Source: Thiocapsa sp. UBA6158 (GTDB lineage Bacteria; Pseudomonadota; Gammaproteobacteria; Chromatiales; Chromatiaceae). From it: 64,000 bases of DNA. Within the stretch, counting starts at the first letter, position 1; every line of letters starts with the position of its first letter. This document shows positions 33,639 through 43,555 of this stretch, piece by piece. The stretch covers positions 1 through 64,000 of the forward strand of contig NZ_DIUM01000135.1 of the NCBI RefSeq assembly GCF_002423035.1. Direction: 5' to 3'. The notes beneath the pieces were generated by a model that did not search any database, was not told the DNA's origin, and was given only the letters and a program-made list of their open reading frames with translations. The position numbers and the translations under genes were made by a program.

Positions 33639-34681
33639 GGGTTTGCTCGGTTTCCGCTGTGCCCGAAGACCCTGGGCTGGGTGTAATGGTCAATCGTCGG
33701 GGCGACGATGTTCATCAACAAGACCGCGAAGGCGACGGCGTCCGGGTAGCCGCCCCAAGTGCGGATCACGAACACCAGCAACCCGATCGAGGCCCCGAAG
33801 ATGAGCTGCCCGGTCTTGGTCGTACAAGCGCTCACCGGATCCGTCGCGATGAAGAAGGCCCCTAAGATGGCCGCTCCGCTGAATAGATGGAAGGCCGGGA
33901 AGGGGTGGGTCGTCGGATCGATCAGCCAGATTGCACCAGCTGCGACGGCCAGCGCCGCCAGCATGGAGACCGGGATGTGCCAGGTGATGATGCGCCGCCA
34001 CAGGAGATAGACCCCGCCGAGCAGGAACCCGTTCGCCACCCATTCCCAGCCGCGTCCGCCGAAGTCGCCCCACAGCGGACTGAGACGGATCTCCGCGATG
34101 GGCATGCCTTGATCGAGCTTGCCGCGCATCTCGTCGAGCGGTGTCGCGGCGGAGATAGCGTCCCACTCGACACCGCTCGGCAAGGCACCCCCGAAGATCA
34201 GTCGCAGCGACTCGGTGAAGGAGACCGCGTGCTCGGCCAGCATGTCGGGCGCCAGCCAGGTGGTCATGGCGACCGGGTAGGACACGAGCAGAAAGACGTA
34301 AGCGGCCATCGCCGGGTTGAAGGGGTTGTAGCCGATGCCTCCGTACAACTGCTTGACCAGGACGATGGCGAAGAGCATGCCGAGCAGGGTCATCCACCAA
34401 GGCAAGGTCGGCGGAACCGAGATGGCGAAGAGCACGGCGGTGACGACGGCGCTGTAGTCGCCGATGGCCGGCCCGATCGGGCGTCGGCGCACCCGCATGA
34501 CCGCCGCCTCGGCGATCAGGGCCACCGCTACGGCAAGCGTGATGTTGATGAGCACGCCCCAGCCGAAGAACCAGATCATCGCCGCCACCCCGGGCACCAG
34601 GGCGAGCAGGACCTCCTGCATGACCCGGTCGACCCGATTCGGCCGTGACCCGTGGGGCGAGGAGACGAGCGTCGCGCTCAT
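33635..34681 (-). CDS. rnfD: RnfD, flavinylated membrane subunit of the Rnf complex
   Basis: A 348-residue NqrB/RnfD-family membrane protein with multiple spans. It shows GGIGYNPFNPAMAAYVFL and the FMN attachment region FFIATDPVSACTTKTGQLIFG, with Thr near the SACTT sequence. It belongs to the electron-transport and ion-pumping core of Rnf. The start overlaps a possible 41-codon ORF that lies in the rnfC-rnfD gap. Confidence 0.94.
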   Translation of the reverse strand: MSATLVSSPHGSRPNRVDRVMQEVLLALVPGVAAMIWFFGWGVLINITLAVAVALIAEAAVMRVRRRPIGPAIGDYSAVVTAVLFAISVPPTLPWWMTLLGMLFAIVLVKQLYGGIGYNPFNPAMAAYVFLLVSYPVAMTTWLAPDMLAEHAVSFTESLRLIFGGALPSGVEWDAISAATPLDEMRGKLDQGMPIAEIRLSPLWGDFGGRGWEWVANGFLLGGVYLLWRRIITWHIPVSMLAALAVAAGAIWLIDPTTHPFPAFHLFSGAAILGAFFIATDPVSACTTKTGQLIFGASIGLLVFVIRTWGGYPDAVAFAVLLMNIVAPTIDHYTQPRVFGHSGNRANP

Positions 34682-34803
34682 GCCTGTCCCTGCCGCGCTG
34701 TCCCGGCGTAGGCCGAACGCGTCGCCGACCCTGCGGGCAAGCCGGTCTGCTCGGTATCGGCCGTGGTCTTGCGGCTGGTGTGCCGGCGTGTCTCAGGCGT
34801 CAT
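34678..34803 (-). CDS. Possible small coupled ORF between rnfC and rnfD
   Basis: A 41-codon reading frame starts with ATG inside the end of rnfC (34803) and ends with TGA overlapping the ATG of rnfD (ATGA at 34681-34678). The product would be hydrophilic and basic (starting MTPETRRHTSRKTTADTEQT). It may serve only to couple rnfD translation to rnfC across a 112-bp gap; no homology is recognised. Confidence 0.25.
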   Translation of the reverse strand: MTPETRRHTSRKTTADTEQTGLPAGSATRSAYAGTARQGQA

Positions 34804-36391
34804 CGGTTTCCTCCGCCTTGGCGGCCGCGGCCTTCTTGGCCGCAGCGCGTTGCTTGGCCGCCTCGATCGCGGCCTTCTTCGCGTCTTGGTCGGTTTGGCT
34901 CTTTCCGGGACCCGCATCGAGCGATTCCTTCTTCTGGCGAAGCCGGGCCTTGCGCTCGCGCTCTTGGCGTTCGAGCCGGGCCTGCTTGGCCTCGTGGCGC
35001 ATGCGTGCGAGCTCGGCCTTGCGCTTGTCTTCTTCGCGTGCCCAGACCTCGTTCTTGGCGTACCTGTAGTACTGAACCAGCGGGATGTGGCTCGGACACA
35101 CCTGTGCGCAGCACCCGCATTCGATGCAGTCGAAGAGGTTGTAGTCCTGGACCCGGTCGAGATCCTTCGCGCGCGCATGCCAGTAAAGCTGTTGCGGCAG
35201 GAGCTTGGCCGGACAGACCTCGGCACACCGACCGCAGCGGATACAGGCGAGCGCGGGCCCGGGGTCGGGGGTCTCCGCCTCGGTCAAGGCCAGCACGCAG
35301 TTGGCCGGCTTGGTGACCGGGATCTCGGCATGCGCGATCTCGAAACCCATCATGGGTCCGCCGCAGACGAGCTTGCGCGGGCGCTCGCGATAGCCGCCGC
35401 AGTGTGCGATCAGGTCCGACACGGGCGTGCCGATACGCACCTCGAGGTTGCGCGGCTCGGCGATCGCACGTCCGGTGACGGTGACGATGCGCGAGGTCAG
35501 CGGGCGACCCTCGAGAACGGCGTCGGCGACCGCAGCCGCGGACCCGACGTTCTGGCAGACGATGCCGATCCGCGCCGGAATGGCGTGGGTCGGGACCTCC
35601 TCGCCGGTGAGGATGCGGATGAGCTGCTTCTCCCCGCCGCTCGGGTAGAGGGTCGGGATGGAGCGGATCTCGGTATAGCCGCGCATGTCCGTCTCGGCGA
35701 GTGCGAAGCGCATGGCTTCGAACGCCTCGGGCTTGTTGTCCTCGATCCCGATCAGGATCCGCGGATCGCCGAGCAGGTGATGCATGATTCGCACACCCGC
35801 GAGGATATCTCCGGCGCGCTCGCGCATCAGCAGATCGTCGCAGGTGATGTAGGGCTCGCATTCGGCCCCGTTGATGATCAGTGTGCGGATGCGTTGATCC
35901 GGGCCGGGGTTGAGCTTGACGCTGGTCGGAAACGAGGCGCCGCCGAGTCCGACCACGCCGGCCCAACGGATGCGCTCGCGAATCTCGGTCGGGTCCAGCT
36001 GCGCGTAATGGGTTATCGGCTCGGGCAGCTCGGCCCAGGTGTCCTCGCCGTCGGTCTCGATCACGGCGCAGAGCGCGGAGAGCCCGGACGGGTGCGGGAC
36101 CGGATGCGGCTCGATCGCAACCAGGGTTCCCGAGCTCGAGGCATGGATACAGGCGCTGACATAGCCTTCGGCCTGCGCCAACAGCTGTCCTTTGAGAACT
36201 CGGTCGCCCACCTTCGCCACCGGCCGCGCGGTCGCCCCGATGTGCTGCTGCAAAGGGATCACGAGGCGCTTGGGCAGCGGCATGACCTCCACGGCGCGGC
36301 CGTTGGAGAGCGCCTTCTCGTCGGGCACATGGATCCCGCCGTGGAACGTCCACAAGCGATCGCGGCGCAGGAGTGATTGGATGGCTGCCAT
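34793..36391 (-). CDS. rnfC: RnfC, NADH/ferredoxin-side subunit of the Rnf complex
   Basis: A 532-residue peripheral subunit. A Gly-rich NADH/FMN region (VGLGGASFPTSVKLNPGP, TLIINGAECEPYI) resembles the NuoF fold. Two 4Fe-4S motifs follow, CIRCGRCAEVCP and CIECGCCAQVCP. A charged Lys/Ala/Glu coiled-coil tail runs from about residue 455. It couples NADH and ferredoxin at the cytoplasmic face. It begins 13 bases after rnfB. Confidence 0.95.
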   Translation of the reverse strand: MAAIQSLLRRDRLWTFHGGIHVPDEKALSNGRAVEVMPLPKRLVIPLQQHIGATARPVAKVGDRVLKGQLLAQAEGYVSACIHASSSGTLVAIEPHPVPHPSGLSALCAVIETDGEDTWAELPEPITHYAQLDPTEIRERIRWAGVVGLGGASFPTSVKLNPGPDQRIRTLIINGAECEPYITCDDLLMRERAGDILAGVRIMHHLLGDPRILIGIEDNKPEAFEAMRFALAETDMRGYTEIRSIPTLYPSGGEKQLIRILTGEEVPTHAIPARIGIVCQNVGSAAAVADAVLEGRPLTSRIVTVTGRAIAEPRNLEVRIGTPVSDLIAHCGGYRERPRKLVCGGPMMGFEIAHAEIPVTKPANCVLALTEAETPDPGPALACIRCGRCAEVCPAKLLPQQLYWHARAKDLDRVQDYNLFDCIECGCCAQVCPSHIPLVQYYRYAKNEVWAREEDKRKAELARMRHEAKQARLERQERERKARLRQKKESLDAGPGKSQTDQDAKKAAIEAAKQRAAAKKAAAAKAEETDDA

Positions 36392-36404
36392 GGCAGGGCT
36401 CCGG

Positions 36405-36977
36405 TCAGGCTGCCTCGGTCTCCCGCTCGGGCGATGCCGTGCGGGTGGCGGGCTCGCTGGACGGATAGGGCCAGCGCCAATGGGGGATGTCGGTGGCGAT
36501 CGGCACCATATGAATGCACTCCACCGGACAGGGCGGCAAACACAACTCGCAGCCCGTGCATTCGGCGGCGATGATGCCGTGCAGCTGTTTAGCGGCGCCC
36601 ACGATGGCGTCGACCGGGCAGGCTTGCAGACACAGGGTGCAGCCGATGCAGGTCTTGGCGTCGATCACGGCGACCGAGGGCGGTTTCTCTTCGATCTCGA
36701 GTGCGGCAGGCTCGCGCCCGAGCAAATCCGCCAAGGCGAGCAGGGTCGCTTCTCCGCCCGGGATGCACTTGTTGATCTCGTCCTCGCCGCGGGCCAGGGC
36801 CTCGGCATAGGGACGGCATCCCGGGTGGCCGCATTGGCCGCACTGGGTTTGCGGCAGGAGCGCATCGATCTGATCGGCGATCGGATTGCCTTCGACGCGA
36901 AACCGGATGGCCGAATAGCCGAGCAGGAGTCCGAGGACGGCGGAGAGTGCGGTCATGGCGAGGATGGCGGTCAACAT
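36405..36977 (-). CDS. rnfB: RnfB, ferredoxin-like subunit of the Rnf complex
   Basis: A 190-residue protein with an N-terminal membrane helix, a [15 protein letters not shown]ys cluster and two ferredoxin motifs ([24 protein letters not shown]). RnfB is the likely entry point for ferredoxin electrons. The start at 36977 is 13 bases after rnfA. Confidence 0.95.
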   Translation of the reverse strand: MLTAILAMTALSAVLGLLLGYSAIRFRVEGNPIADQIDALLPQTQCGQCGHPGCRPYAEALARGEDEINKCIPGGEATLLALADLLGREPAALEIEEKPPSVAVIDAKTCIGCTLCLQACPVDAIVGAAKQLHGIIAAECTGCELCLPPCPVECIHMVPIATDIPHWRWPYPSSEPATRTASPERETEAA

Positions 36978-36990
36978 GACGATCGTCCGG

Positions 36991-37572
36991 TCAGCTCGAT
37001 ACGAGCCCGGCGAAACCCATGAAGGCCAGCGACATGAGGCCCGCGGTGATCAGGGCGATGGCGCTGCCCTGGAAAGGCTCCGGGACATCACCGACCGCGA
37101 CGCGCTCGCGCACCGCGGCGAACAGCGTGAGCACGAGCGAGAAGCCCACGGCGGCACCGAAACCGTAAAGCGTTGCCTCCACCAGGCTGCGCTCGTCCTG
37201 CAGGTTCAGCAAGGCGACACCGAGCACGGCGCAGTTGGTGGTGATGAGCGGCAAAAAGATCCCCAGCACCTGATAGAGCAGCGGGCTGGTCTTGCGCATG
37301 ATGGTCTCGGTGAACTGCACCACGGCCGCGATCACCACGATGAAGGCGATGATGCGCAGATACTCGATGCCGAGCGGCACCAGCATGTACTCGTTCACCA
37401 GCCAGGAGGTCACGGAGGAGAGCGTCATCACGAAGGTCGTCGCCAGACCCATGCCCGCGGCCGTCTCGAGCTTCTTCGAGACGCCCATGAAGGGGCAGAG
37501 TCCGAGAAATTTGACCAGCACGAAGTTGTTGACCAACACGGTGCCGATCAGGATGAGCGCGTATTCAGTCAT
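36991..37572 (-). CDS. rnfA: RnfA, membrane subunit of the Rnf complex
   Basis: A 193-residue, six-span membrane protein homologous to RnfE. It carries [18 protein letters not shown] at the N-terminus and [15 protein letters not shown] in the middle; the two Cys coordinate a membrane FeS cluster in known Rnf structures. It is the first gene of rnfABCDGE. The 384 bases upstream hold palindromic elements C and D and no gene. Confidence 0.96.
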   Translation of the reverse strand: MTEYALILIGTVLVNNFVLVKFLGLCPFMGVSKKLETAAGMGLATTFVMTLSSVTSWLVNEYMLVPLGIEYLRIIAFIVVIAAVVQFTETIMRKTSPLLYQVLGIFLPLITTNCAVLGVALLNLQDERSLVEATLYGFGAAVGFSLVLTLFAAVRERVAVGDVPEPFQGSAIALITAGLMSLAFMGFAGLVSS

Positions 37573-37761
37573 GCTCTCTTGGGCTTCGAGGCGTGCGATG
37601 GGCGGTTATTGCGCTGTCGGGCCGCGAAATGCTGCAAGCGCGAAATCAGCGAAGGATACGCCTCGGGGGCGGTTTGCTACAACACCGGGACCGAGGGGTT
37701 ATCGGGGATCGCCCCCGGCCTCCAGCCGTCAGCGTCGAGCCCTCTAGCCTTAGACCTTTAC

Positions 37762-37846
37762 TAAACTGCGCCCGGCGCGGTTTGCGCTGTTCTCGGATGG
37801 GATTGGCCCCGGCAGACTTGACGACGCTTGGAGCCGGCGCAGCTTA
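37762..37846. repeat. Palindromic intergenic element C (85 bp)
   Basis: Arms TAAACTGCGCC (37762-37772) and GGCGCAGCTTA (37836-37846) pair at ten of eleven positions. This is the T/A and C/G variant of the arm sequence, also seen in elements E and I. It is 23 bases from element D. Confidence 0.8.
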
Positions 37847-37869
37847 AGATGATCAGAAAGATATCATTT

Positions 37870-37953
37870 TAAATCGCGTCCCGGCTAAGGGCTGTGGATG
37901 CATCCAACGTCGACTTCAGTCGAAAGCGAGCATATCGCTCCAGACGCGGTTTA
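37870..37953. repeat. Palindromic intergenic element D (84 bp)
   Basis: Arms TAAATCGCGTC (37870-37880) and GACGCGGTTTA (37943-37953) pair except for one T-G. It ends three bases beyond the metG stop. Its interior aligns end to end, in the opposite orientation, with element F near 48.8 kb at roughly three-quarters identity. Confidence 0.85.
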
Positions 37954-37956
37954 GCT

Positions 37957-40038
37957 CTATTTCACCCGCATCCCGGGCTGCGCTCCCGCATCCGGGCTCA
38001 GAATGAAGATGTCTTTGCCTCCTGGACCGGCGGCCAGCACCATGCCCTCGGAGACGCCGAAGCGCATCTTGCGGGCGGCGAGGTTGGCGACCATGACGGT
38101 CAACCGGCCTTCCAGGTCGCTCGGGTCGTAGGCGGAGCGGATCCCGGCGAAGACGGTGCGGGTCTCGCCGCCGAGATCCAGCTCCAGCTTCAGGAGCTTG
38201 TCGGCGCCCTCGACCAGAGCGGCCGAGCGGATGCGCGCGATGCGCAGATCGAGTTTGCCGAAGGTCTCGATGTCGATCGTCTCGGCAATCGGCTGCCCGC
38301 TCAGGTGCTTGCCCGACTCATTCGGGGTGGCCGGCGGCGTTGACGTCGTGCTCAGGTCTTCCTTGGATGCCTCCAGCATAGCCTCGATATGGGCGGGCTC
38401 GACGCGTGTCATCAACGGTTTGAAGGGGGCGATCTCATGGTCGAGCAGGGGCTCGGCGATTGCGTCCCAGGTCAGCGGCTCGATCTGCGTGAAGGCTTCC
38501 GAGTCGGCGGCCGTACCCGGCAGGATCGGTCGCAGATAGCCGATCAGGATCCGGAAGAGGTTGATGCCCATCGAGCAGACCGCCTGAAGGTCGGCCTCTC
38601 GAGCCGGGTCTTTCGCGATCACCCACGGTGCCTGCTCGTCGATGTATTGGTTGGCGCGGTCGGCCAGCGCCATGATCTCGCGCACGGCGCGGCTGAGCTC
38701 GCGTCGCTCGTAGGCGACTGCAATGGATTCGCCGGCCTGGACAAACTCGGCATGGAGCTGCGGATCGGCCAGGGTCGGCGAGAGTCGGCCCGCGAACCGC
38801 TTGGCGATGAATCCGGCGCTGCGGCTGGCGATGTTCACGACCTTGCCGACCAGATCCGAGTTCACGCGTGCGGTGAAGTCCTGGAGATTCAGATCGATGT
38901 CGTCGACGCCCGGCCCGAGCTTGGCCGCGAAGTAGTAGCGCAGATACTCGGGATTGAGATGGTCCAAATAGGTGCGGGCCTTGATGAAAGTCCCGCGCGA
39001 CTTGGACATCTTCTGCCCGTCGACCGTCAGGAACCCGTGTGCGAAGACAGCGGACGGCGTGCGGAAGTCCGCGCCGTGCAGCATCGCCGGCCAAAAGAGT
39101 GCATGGAAGTAGATGATGTCCTTGCCGATGAAGTGATACAGCTCGGCGGAGGAGTCCTTGGCCCAGAACCGATCGAAGTCCAACCCGGCGGCGCGCCCGC
39201 GAGGGCTTTCGCAGAGATTCAGGAAGCTCGCCATGTAGCCGATCGGGGCATCGAGCCAGACATAGAAGAATTTGCCCGGATGGTCCGGGATCTCGAAGCC
39301 GAAGTAAGGCGCGTCGCGCGAGATGTCCCACTCCTGCAGGCCGGCATCGAACCACTCGTCGAGCTTGTTCGCGACCTGGGCCTGCAGGCCGCCGCCGCGG
39401 GTCCAGTCACGCAGCATCGGTTCGAAGTCGCCGAGGCGGAAGAAATAGTGATCCGATTCGCGTTGCTCGGGCACGGCGCCCGAAACCGCCGAGCGCGGGT
39501 TCTTCAGCTCGTTCGGCGAGTAGCTCGCCCCGCAGGCCTCGCAGTTGTCGCCGTACTGGTCCGGCGCGCCGCACTTGGGACACTCGCCCTTGATGAAGCG
39601 ATCGGGCAGGAACATCTGCTCGACCGGATCGTAGGCTTGGGTGATGGTGCGTCGACTGATATGGCCCTTGTCGCGGTTGCGTTCGTAGATGAGGTTGGCG
39701 AAGTGGCGGTTCTCGTCCGAGTGCGTCGAGTGATAGTTGTCGAATCCCACCCGGAAGGCCGCGAAATCCGCCGCGTGCTCCTCGGCGACCCGCGCGATCA
39801 GTGCCTCGGGCGTGATGCCTTCCTGGCGAGCACGCAACATGATGGGCGTGCCGTGGGCATCGTCCGCGCACACATACCAACAGGCGTGCCCGCGCATCTT
39901 CTGGAAGCGCACCCAGATATCGGTCTGGATATATTCGACCAGATGGCCGATGTGGATCGGCCCGTTGGCGTAGGGCAGTGCGCTGGTGACCAGAATGTCT
40001 CGGGGGCTGCCGCCCTGGATGTCGCGGGTTTGGCTCAT
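37957..40038 (-). CDS. metG: Methionyl-tRNA synthetase
   Basis: A 693-residue class I synthetase that charges tRNA-Met. The signature motifs are GPIHIGHL (HIGH type), KMSKSRGTF (KMSKS) and a zinc knuckle [18 protein letters not shown]. The C-terminal EMAP/Arc1p tRNA-binding domain is present ([20 protein letters not shown]). ATG at 40038 gives a sensible N-terminus; a longer in-frame start exists at 40077. It is divergent from mrp across 245 bases containing a small cacacc/ggtgtg hairpin (40165-40183). Confidence 0.96.
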   Translation of the reverse strand: MSQTRDIQGGSPRDILVTSALPYANGPIHIGHLVEYIQTDIWVRFQKMRGHACWYVCADDAHGTPIMLRARQEGITPEALIARVAEEHAADFAAFRVGFDNYHSTHSDENRHFANLIYERNRDKGHISRRTITQAYDPVEQMFLPDRFIKGECPKCGAPDQYGDNCEACGASYSPNELKNPRSAVSGAVPEQRESDHYFFRLGDFEPMLRDWTRGGGLQAQVANKLDEWFDAGLQEWDISRDAPYFGFEIPDHPGKFFYVWLDAPIGYMASFLNLCESPRGRAAGLDFDRFWAKDSSAELYHFIGKDIIYFHALFWPAMLHGADFRTPSAVFAHGFLTVDGQKMSKSRGTFIKARTYLDHLNPEYLRYYFAAKLGPGVDDIDLNLQDFTARVNSDLVGKVVNIASRSAGFIAKRFAGRLSPTLADPQLHAEFVQAGESIAVAYERRELSRAVREIMALADRANQYIDEQAPWVIAKDPAREADLQAVCSMGINLFRILIGYLRPILPGTAADSEAFTQIEPLTWDAIAEPLLDHEIAPFKPLMTRVEPAHIEAMLEASKEDLSTTSTPPATPNESGKHLSGQPIAETIDIETFGKLDLRIARIRSAALVEGADKLLKLELDLGGETRTVFAGIRSAYDPSDLEGRLTVMVANLAARKMRFGVSEGMVLAAGPGGKDIFILSPDAGAQPGMRVK

Positions 40039-40283
40039 GGATGGGCTCAAGTGGATCGGCTTTGGGGTCTCGAACAATGTCCAAGTATCTCACGGCCTGT
40101 TGCGGTCCGGACAGAGCGGCCCCGGCCGGCCGGTTTCATGTCGAGACTTGATTTAAGGCCTGTCCACACCAAACGTCGGTGTGAACTTTTCCGAACCCGG
40201 GCTCATCATCGCGGCCCATCGAAAAGCATCTGTTTTACGTGACCCGGCGGCGCCGGGCACATCCATCTATCCTGGAGTACCTC

Positions 40284-41375
40284 ATGTCCGAACCCACGAA
40301 AGAAGCCGTCGAAGCCGCCATCAAGGGCTACAAGGAACCCCATCTCGGGCGCGATCTGGTGGCGGCGCATTCGATCAAGGGCATCGAGATCGAGGGCGGT
40401 CAGGTCCGCATCAAGGTCGTCTTGGGCTTCCCGGCCAAGACCATCTGCGCCGGCATCGCCAAGACGATCGAAGAGGCTGTTCTGAAGGTCGAGGGTGTCG
40501 AGATGGTGCAGGTCGACGTGACCTGGGAAATCAAGTCGCACTCGGTTCAAAAGTCGCTCAAGCCGATCGACAACATCAAGAACATCATCGCCGTGGCGTC
40601 GGGAAAAGGCGGCGTCGGCAAGTCCACGACCGCCGTCAACCTGGCACTCGCATTGTCGGCCGAAGGCGCGAGCGTGGGCATCCTGGACGCCGACATTTAC
40701 GGCCCGTCCCAGCCGCGCATGCTCGGCATCTCGGGCAAGCCCGAGTCCAAGGACGGCAAGAGCCTGGAGCCGATGAACGCCTACCACCTCCAAGCCATGT
40801 CGATCGGCTTCCTGATCGATGAAGAGACGCCGATGATCTGGCGCGGTCCGATGGTCACCCAGGCCCTGGAGCAACTGCTCAACGATACCAACTGGTCGGA
40901 TCTCGACTATCTCGTCATCGACCTTCCGCCGGGTACGGGCGACACCCAGCTGACCCTCGCCCAAAAGGTGCCGGTCTCGGGCGCCGTCATCGTCACCACT
41001 CCCCAGGACATCGCCCTGCTCGACGCGCGCAAGGGCCTGAAGATGTTCCAGAAGGTCGAAGTGCCGGTGCTCGGCATCGTCGAGAACATGAGCACCCACA
41101 TCTGCTCGGCCTGCGGTCACGAGGAGCACATCTTCGGCGAAGGCGGCGGACAGAAGATGTCCGAGCAGTACGGCATCGATCTGCTCGGCTCGCTCCCGCT
41201 GAACGGCCACATCCGCGAGGAGACCGACAACGGCAAGCCGACCGTGGTCGCCCAGCCGGATTCGCGTGTCGCCGAGATCTATCGCGAGATCGCCCGCAAG
41301 ACCGCTGCCAAGCTGTCGTTGCAAGCCAAGGATTACGCTTCGAAATTCCCGCGGATCGTGATCCAGAATAATTAG
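40284..41375 (+). CDS. mrp: Iron-sulfur cluster carrier Mrp/ApbC
   Basis: A 363-residue P-loop ATPase with an N-terminal MIP18 (DUF59) domain, Walker A ASGKGGVGKST at about residue 108 and CSACGH, the cluster-binding CxxC. It transfers FeS clusters to apo-proteins. Its last six codons (GTG ATC CAG AAT AAT TAG) form the left attachment site of an integrative element. The original tail, coding the same residues VIQNN with synonymous codons, lies at 47819-47836. The present 3' end is therefore supplied by the inserted element. Confidence 0.95.
   Translation: MSEPTKEAVEAAIKGYKEPHLGRDLVAAHSIKGIEIEGGQVRIKVVLGFPAKTICAGIAKTIEEAVLKVEGVEMVQVDVTWEIKSHSVQKSLKPIDNIKNIIAVASGKGGVGKSTTAVNLALALSAEGASVGILDADIYGPSQPRMLGISGKPESKDGKSLEPMNAYHLQAMSIGFLIDEETPMIWRGPMVTQALEQLLNDTNWSDLDYLVIDLPPGTGDTQLTLAQKVPVSGAVIVTTPQDIALLDARKGLKMFQKVEVPVLGIVENMSTHICSACGHEEHIFGEGGGQKMSEQYGIDLLGSLPLNGHIREETDNGKPTVVAQPDSRVAEIYREIARKTAAKLSLQAKDYASKFPRIVIQNN
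41358..41365. other. attL core of the integrative element (in mrp 3' end)
   Basis: GTGATCCA at 41358-41365 is repeated exactly at 47819-47826. On both sides the reading frame continues as V-I-Q-N-N-stop. The two copies bound the integrase-bearing segment. Confidence 0.8.
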
Positions 41376-41399
41376 GCCGTTTTAGCATCCCCCAGGTAT

Positions 41400-41420
41400 C
41401 CCCGGAAAGCCCTTCCGGGG
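41400..41420 (+). terminator. Hairpin after mrp, inside the integrative element
   Basis: An 8-bp stem (41400-41407 with 41413-41420) with a five-base loop lies 24 bases after the mrp stop. The element seems to replace the lost native mrp terminator (now at 47.83 kb) with its own. No long T-run follows. Confidence 0.55.
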
Positions 41421-41476
41421 CAACACTTTAGCCTCACTGCCACCTAGTTATCCCCTCCTTTCCCCACTATAATTCC

Positions 41477-41506
41477 CTTAGTGAGAACTTAGGGGAGTGC
41501 TTAGTG
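41477..41506 (+). promoter_or_regulatory. CTTAGTG repeats, possible integrase arm sites (left)
   Basis: CTTAGTG occurs at 41477 and 41500 with CTTAGGG at 41488, so three copies sit 11-12 bp apart just before the integrase start. Two matching copies, also 11 bp apart, are at the right end (47739 CTTAGTA and 47750 CTTAGTG). Confidence 0.4.
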
Positions 41507-42717
41507 TGGCAGCCGCAACAATCCTGACCGCGTACAAAGTCGAGACCCTGCGCTATAAGGCAGGTGGCCCGACGATCCAGCGCCTCTGGGACGCTCAAGC
41601 TCGGGGGCTGGGGCTGGAGGTCTTTCCCTCGGGGCGCAAGTCCTGGGTCTTCCGCTACAGCTTCGAGGGCAAACAGCGGATCAAGACCCTTGCCCCGTTC
41701 GCAGATGCGACGCTGGAGGAAGCGCGGGCCGATGTGGTGCGCCACCGCGAGACGCTCAAAACAGGGCGCGACCCTTTCGCCCTGTCCGTGTCGGGCAACC
41801 CGACGACTGTCGCTCAGCTCTGGGAGCGGTACAGCAAGACCGCCTACTACCTCAGCCGCAGCGACGATTTCCAGAACAACATGAAATCCGCCGCAAAGGT
41901 CTACTGGCTCCCCCTGTGGGGCTCGCGTCCGCTTGCCTCCCTCACCCGCGGCGACGTGCGGGAGTGCATCAACGCGCTGCTGTCGCAGGGCAAGGAAGGG
42001 GCGGCGCGCGGGCTGCTCAACCGCACGCGCATCCTGTTCAACTACGCGTTGGAGGAGGAATGGGTCGAGTCGAGCCCCGCCGACCACATCAAGCCCCGGT
42101 ACACCACAAGCGGGCGGCGCGACGCGTGGCTTGAGACCGACGCCGAGCTGCTCGCGGCGTTCAACCTCAACGCCCCCGTCCAAGTCCGCCTCATGGTCCG
42201 CTGGATGCTGCTCACGGGCTGCCGCCGGGACGAGGCGCGGCTGATGACGTGGGACGCGGTCGCGGACGGTGTGTGGCGCGTGCCCAAGACGAAGAACGGC
42301 CACGCCCTCACCCTGCCCATCCTGCCCGCGATGCAGGCGGTCCTTGACGAGTCGCGCGCGACGTTCGGCACGACCCCGTTCGTCTTCCCGAGCACGACGA
42401 CGAACCGCAAGGAGATCCCGCGTGCGAGCTTCGACTACAGCGTCCGCGTGGCGACGTGGGACAGCGACACGGGCAAGGCCGCGTGGTCGGCCCATGTGCT
42501 GAGGCATACGGTCGAGTCGCATTTGAAGGAGCTGGGGGTGGGGGAGGAGCAGCGGGACATGGTCCTCAACCACGTCCGCGCAAGCTCGGGCGAGCGGTAC
42601 GGCCACGGCCAAGCCCTTGCGCTCAAGCGCGACGCCCTCGCTCCGTGGCACGCCAAGCTCGCCACCCTGCGTCCCGAGCTGCACGCGGTCGAGGCCGCAG
42701 CGGCGGCAGCGGCATGA
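41506..42717 (+). CDS. int: Tyrosine integrase (P4-like)
   Basis: A 403-residue site-specific recombinase. An N-terminal DUF4102-like arm-binding domain (ILTAYKVETLRYKAGGPTIQ, WVFRYSFEGKQRIKTL) and a SAM-like core-binding domain precede the catalytic domain. Its residues are Arg in TGCRRDEARL, Lys in PKTKNGH, HVLRHTVESH (HxxR), His in VLNHVRAS, and the nucleophile Tyr in SGERYGHG. GTG 41506 is preferred to GTG 41497 because GGGGAG ends eight bases before it. The gene lies at the left end, as expected for an integrase that recognises the 3' end of mrp. Confidence 0.93.
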   Translation: MAAATILTAYKVETLRYKAGGPTIQRLWDAQARGLGLEVFPSGRKSWVFRYSFEGKQRIKTLAPFADATLEEARADVVRHRETLKTGRDPFALSVSGNPTTVAQLWERYSKTAYYLSRSDDFQNNMKSAAKVYWLPLWGSRPLASLTRGDVRECINALLSQGKEGAARGLLNRTRILFNYALEEEWVESSPADHIKPRYTTSGRRDAWLETDAELLAAFNLNAPVQVRLMVRWMLLTGCRRDEARLMTWDAVADGVWRVPKTKNGHALTLPILPAMQAVLDESRATFGTTPFVFPSTTTNRKEIPRASFDYSVRVATWDSDTGKAAWSAHVLRHTVESHLKELGVGEEQRDMVLNHVRASSGERYGHGQALALKRDALAPWHAKLATLRPELHAVEAAAAAAA

Positions 42718-42944
42718 CCCAACCACAGAACGCAACGGAGACCGACACGATGGACGACCTCACCCCGATCGAGCGCGCTGTCGTCGCGATGCTCAAGCGC
42801 CCTGCCCCCTTCCCCGTGCCCGAGGTCAAGGCGGACTTCATCGTCCGCGCCTACGGCGACCCGAGCGACGTTATCGCGGCGGTGTTCGCGGCGGTGGACT
42901 GGGACGCGATCGCCGCGCGCATAGCGGACGTTCCCGAGGTGTAG
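42714..42944 (+). CDS. Small hypothetical protein of the integrative element
   Basis: A 76-residue acidic protein whose ATG overlaps the integrase stop (ATGA), so it is co-translated with the integrase. A second start at 42750 (MDDLTPIERAVVAML) is possible. No domain is recognised. Two helical segments (TPIERAVVAMLKRP and DVIAAVFAAVDWDAIAARIA) are visible. Confidence 0.6.
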   Translation: MTQPQNATETDTMDDLTPIERAVVAMLKRPAPFPVPEVKADFIVRAYGDPSDVIAAVFAAVDWDAIAARIADVPEV

Positions 42945-43249
42945 CGGGCGCGCGAACCGAGGCAAAGTGCCCCCTTGTTTTCCGCGCGCGAGGGCACTAA
43001 ACTGAGGGGTAATCGACGCGCGGGATGGAGGCCTCAGGCCCGCGTGGTCCGCCGTGTCGTTGCGTGCGCCCGATCCCTGCTCCCCCGAGCTGCCCTCGCG
43101 CCGCCGCCACCCCCGCCCAGCCCCCGAGAGGCATCATCGGGGCCAATGTCGAGCGACCGCAGTCCGCAAGGGCTGTCCGTTGCTCGCACGCTGGCCAAAT
43201 GCTCAGTGCCGCCGCTGCGAGCGCCGCCGTTTTCGAGGCCGCTCACGCC
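42945..43249. other. Non-coding control region of the element
   Basis: No gene is seen in 305 bases. It begins with an imperfect inverted repeat (agtgcccc at 42965 and cgagggcact at about 42989) and precedes the helix-turn-helix gene, so it probably holds the promoter of the replication operon. Confidence 0.4.
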
Positions 43250-43555
43250 ATGCAACCCAACCCCACCACAGACCAAGCCCTCAGCGCGCTTGCGCGACTG
43301 CTCGCCCCGTACCTGATCGCCCACCTCCCCGCCTACGTCCCACCTCCCGTGGGTTACACGCCCCCTGACCCGGATGAACAGCTCAACACGCAGGAAGCGG
43401 CCAAGTTGATGACCTACAAGGAGACCACGCTGGTCGCGTGGCGACGGGAGGGGAAAGGCCCCAAGTTCTCACGCCCAGGGGGCCGCGTCGTGCGGTACCG
43501 CAGGGGCGATCTCGTCAAGTGGATGGAGGAACAACGGGGCGGGGGTGCGAAATGA
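43250..43555 (+). CDS. Helix-turn-helix DNA-binding protein (AlpA/excisionase-like)
   Basis: A 101-residue protein with a C-terminal MerR/excisionase-type winged helix: LNTQEAAKLMTYKETTLVAW, RREGKGPKFSRPGG, VVRYRRGDLVKWMEEQR. Such HTH_17 proteins in satellites and integrative elements act as excisionase or as activators of the replication genes (AlpA of P4). The upstream half is Pro-rich. ATG 43250 is the last good start before the domain; the longer frame upstream is not protein-like. It overlaps the replication gene by four bases. Confidence 0.8.
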   Translation: MQPNPTTDQALSALARLLAPYLIAHLPAYVPPPVGYTPPDPDEQLNTQEAAKLMTYKETTLVAWRREGKGPKFSRPGGRVVRYRRGDLVKWMEEQRGGGAK

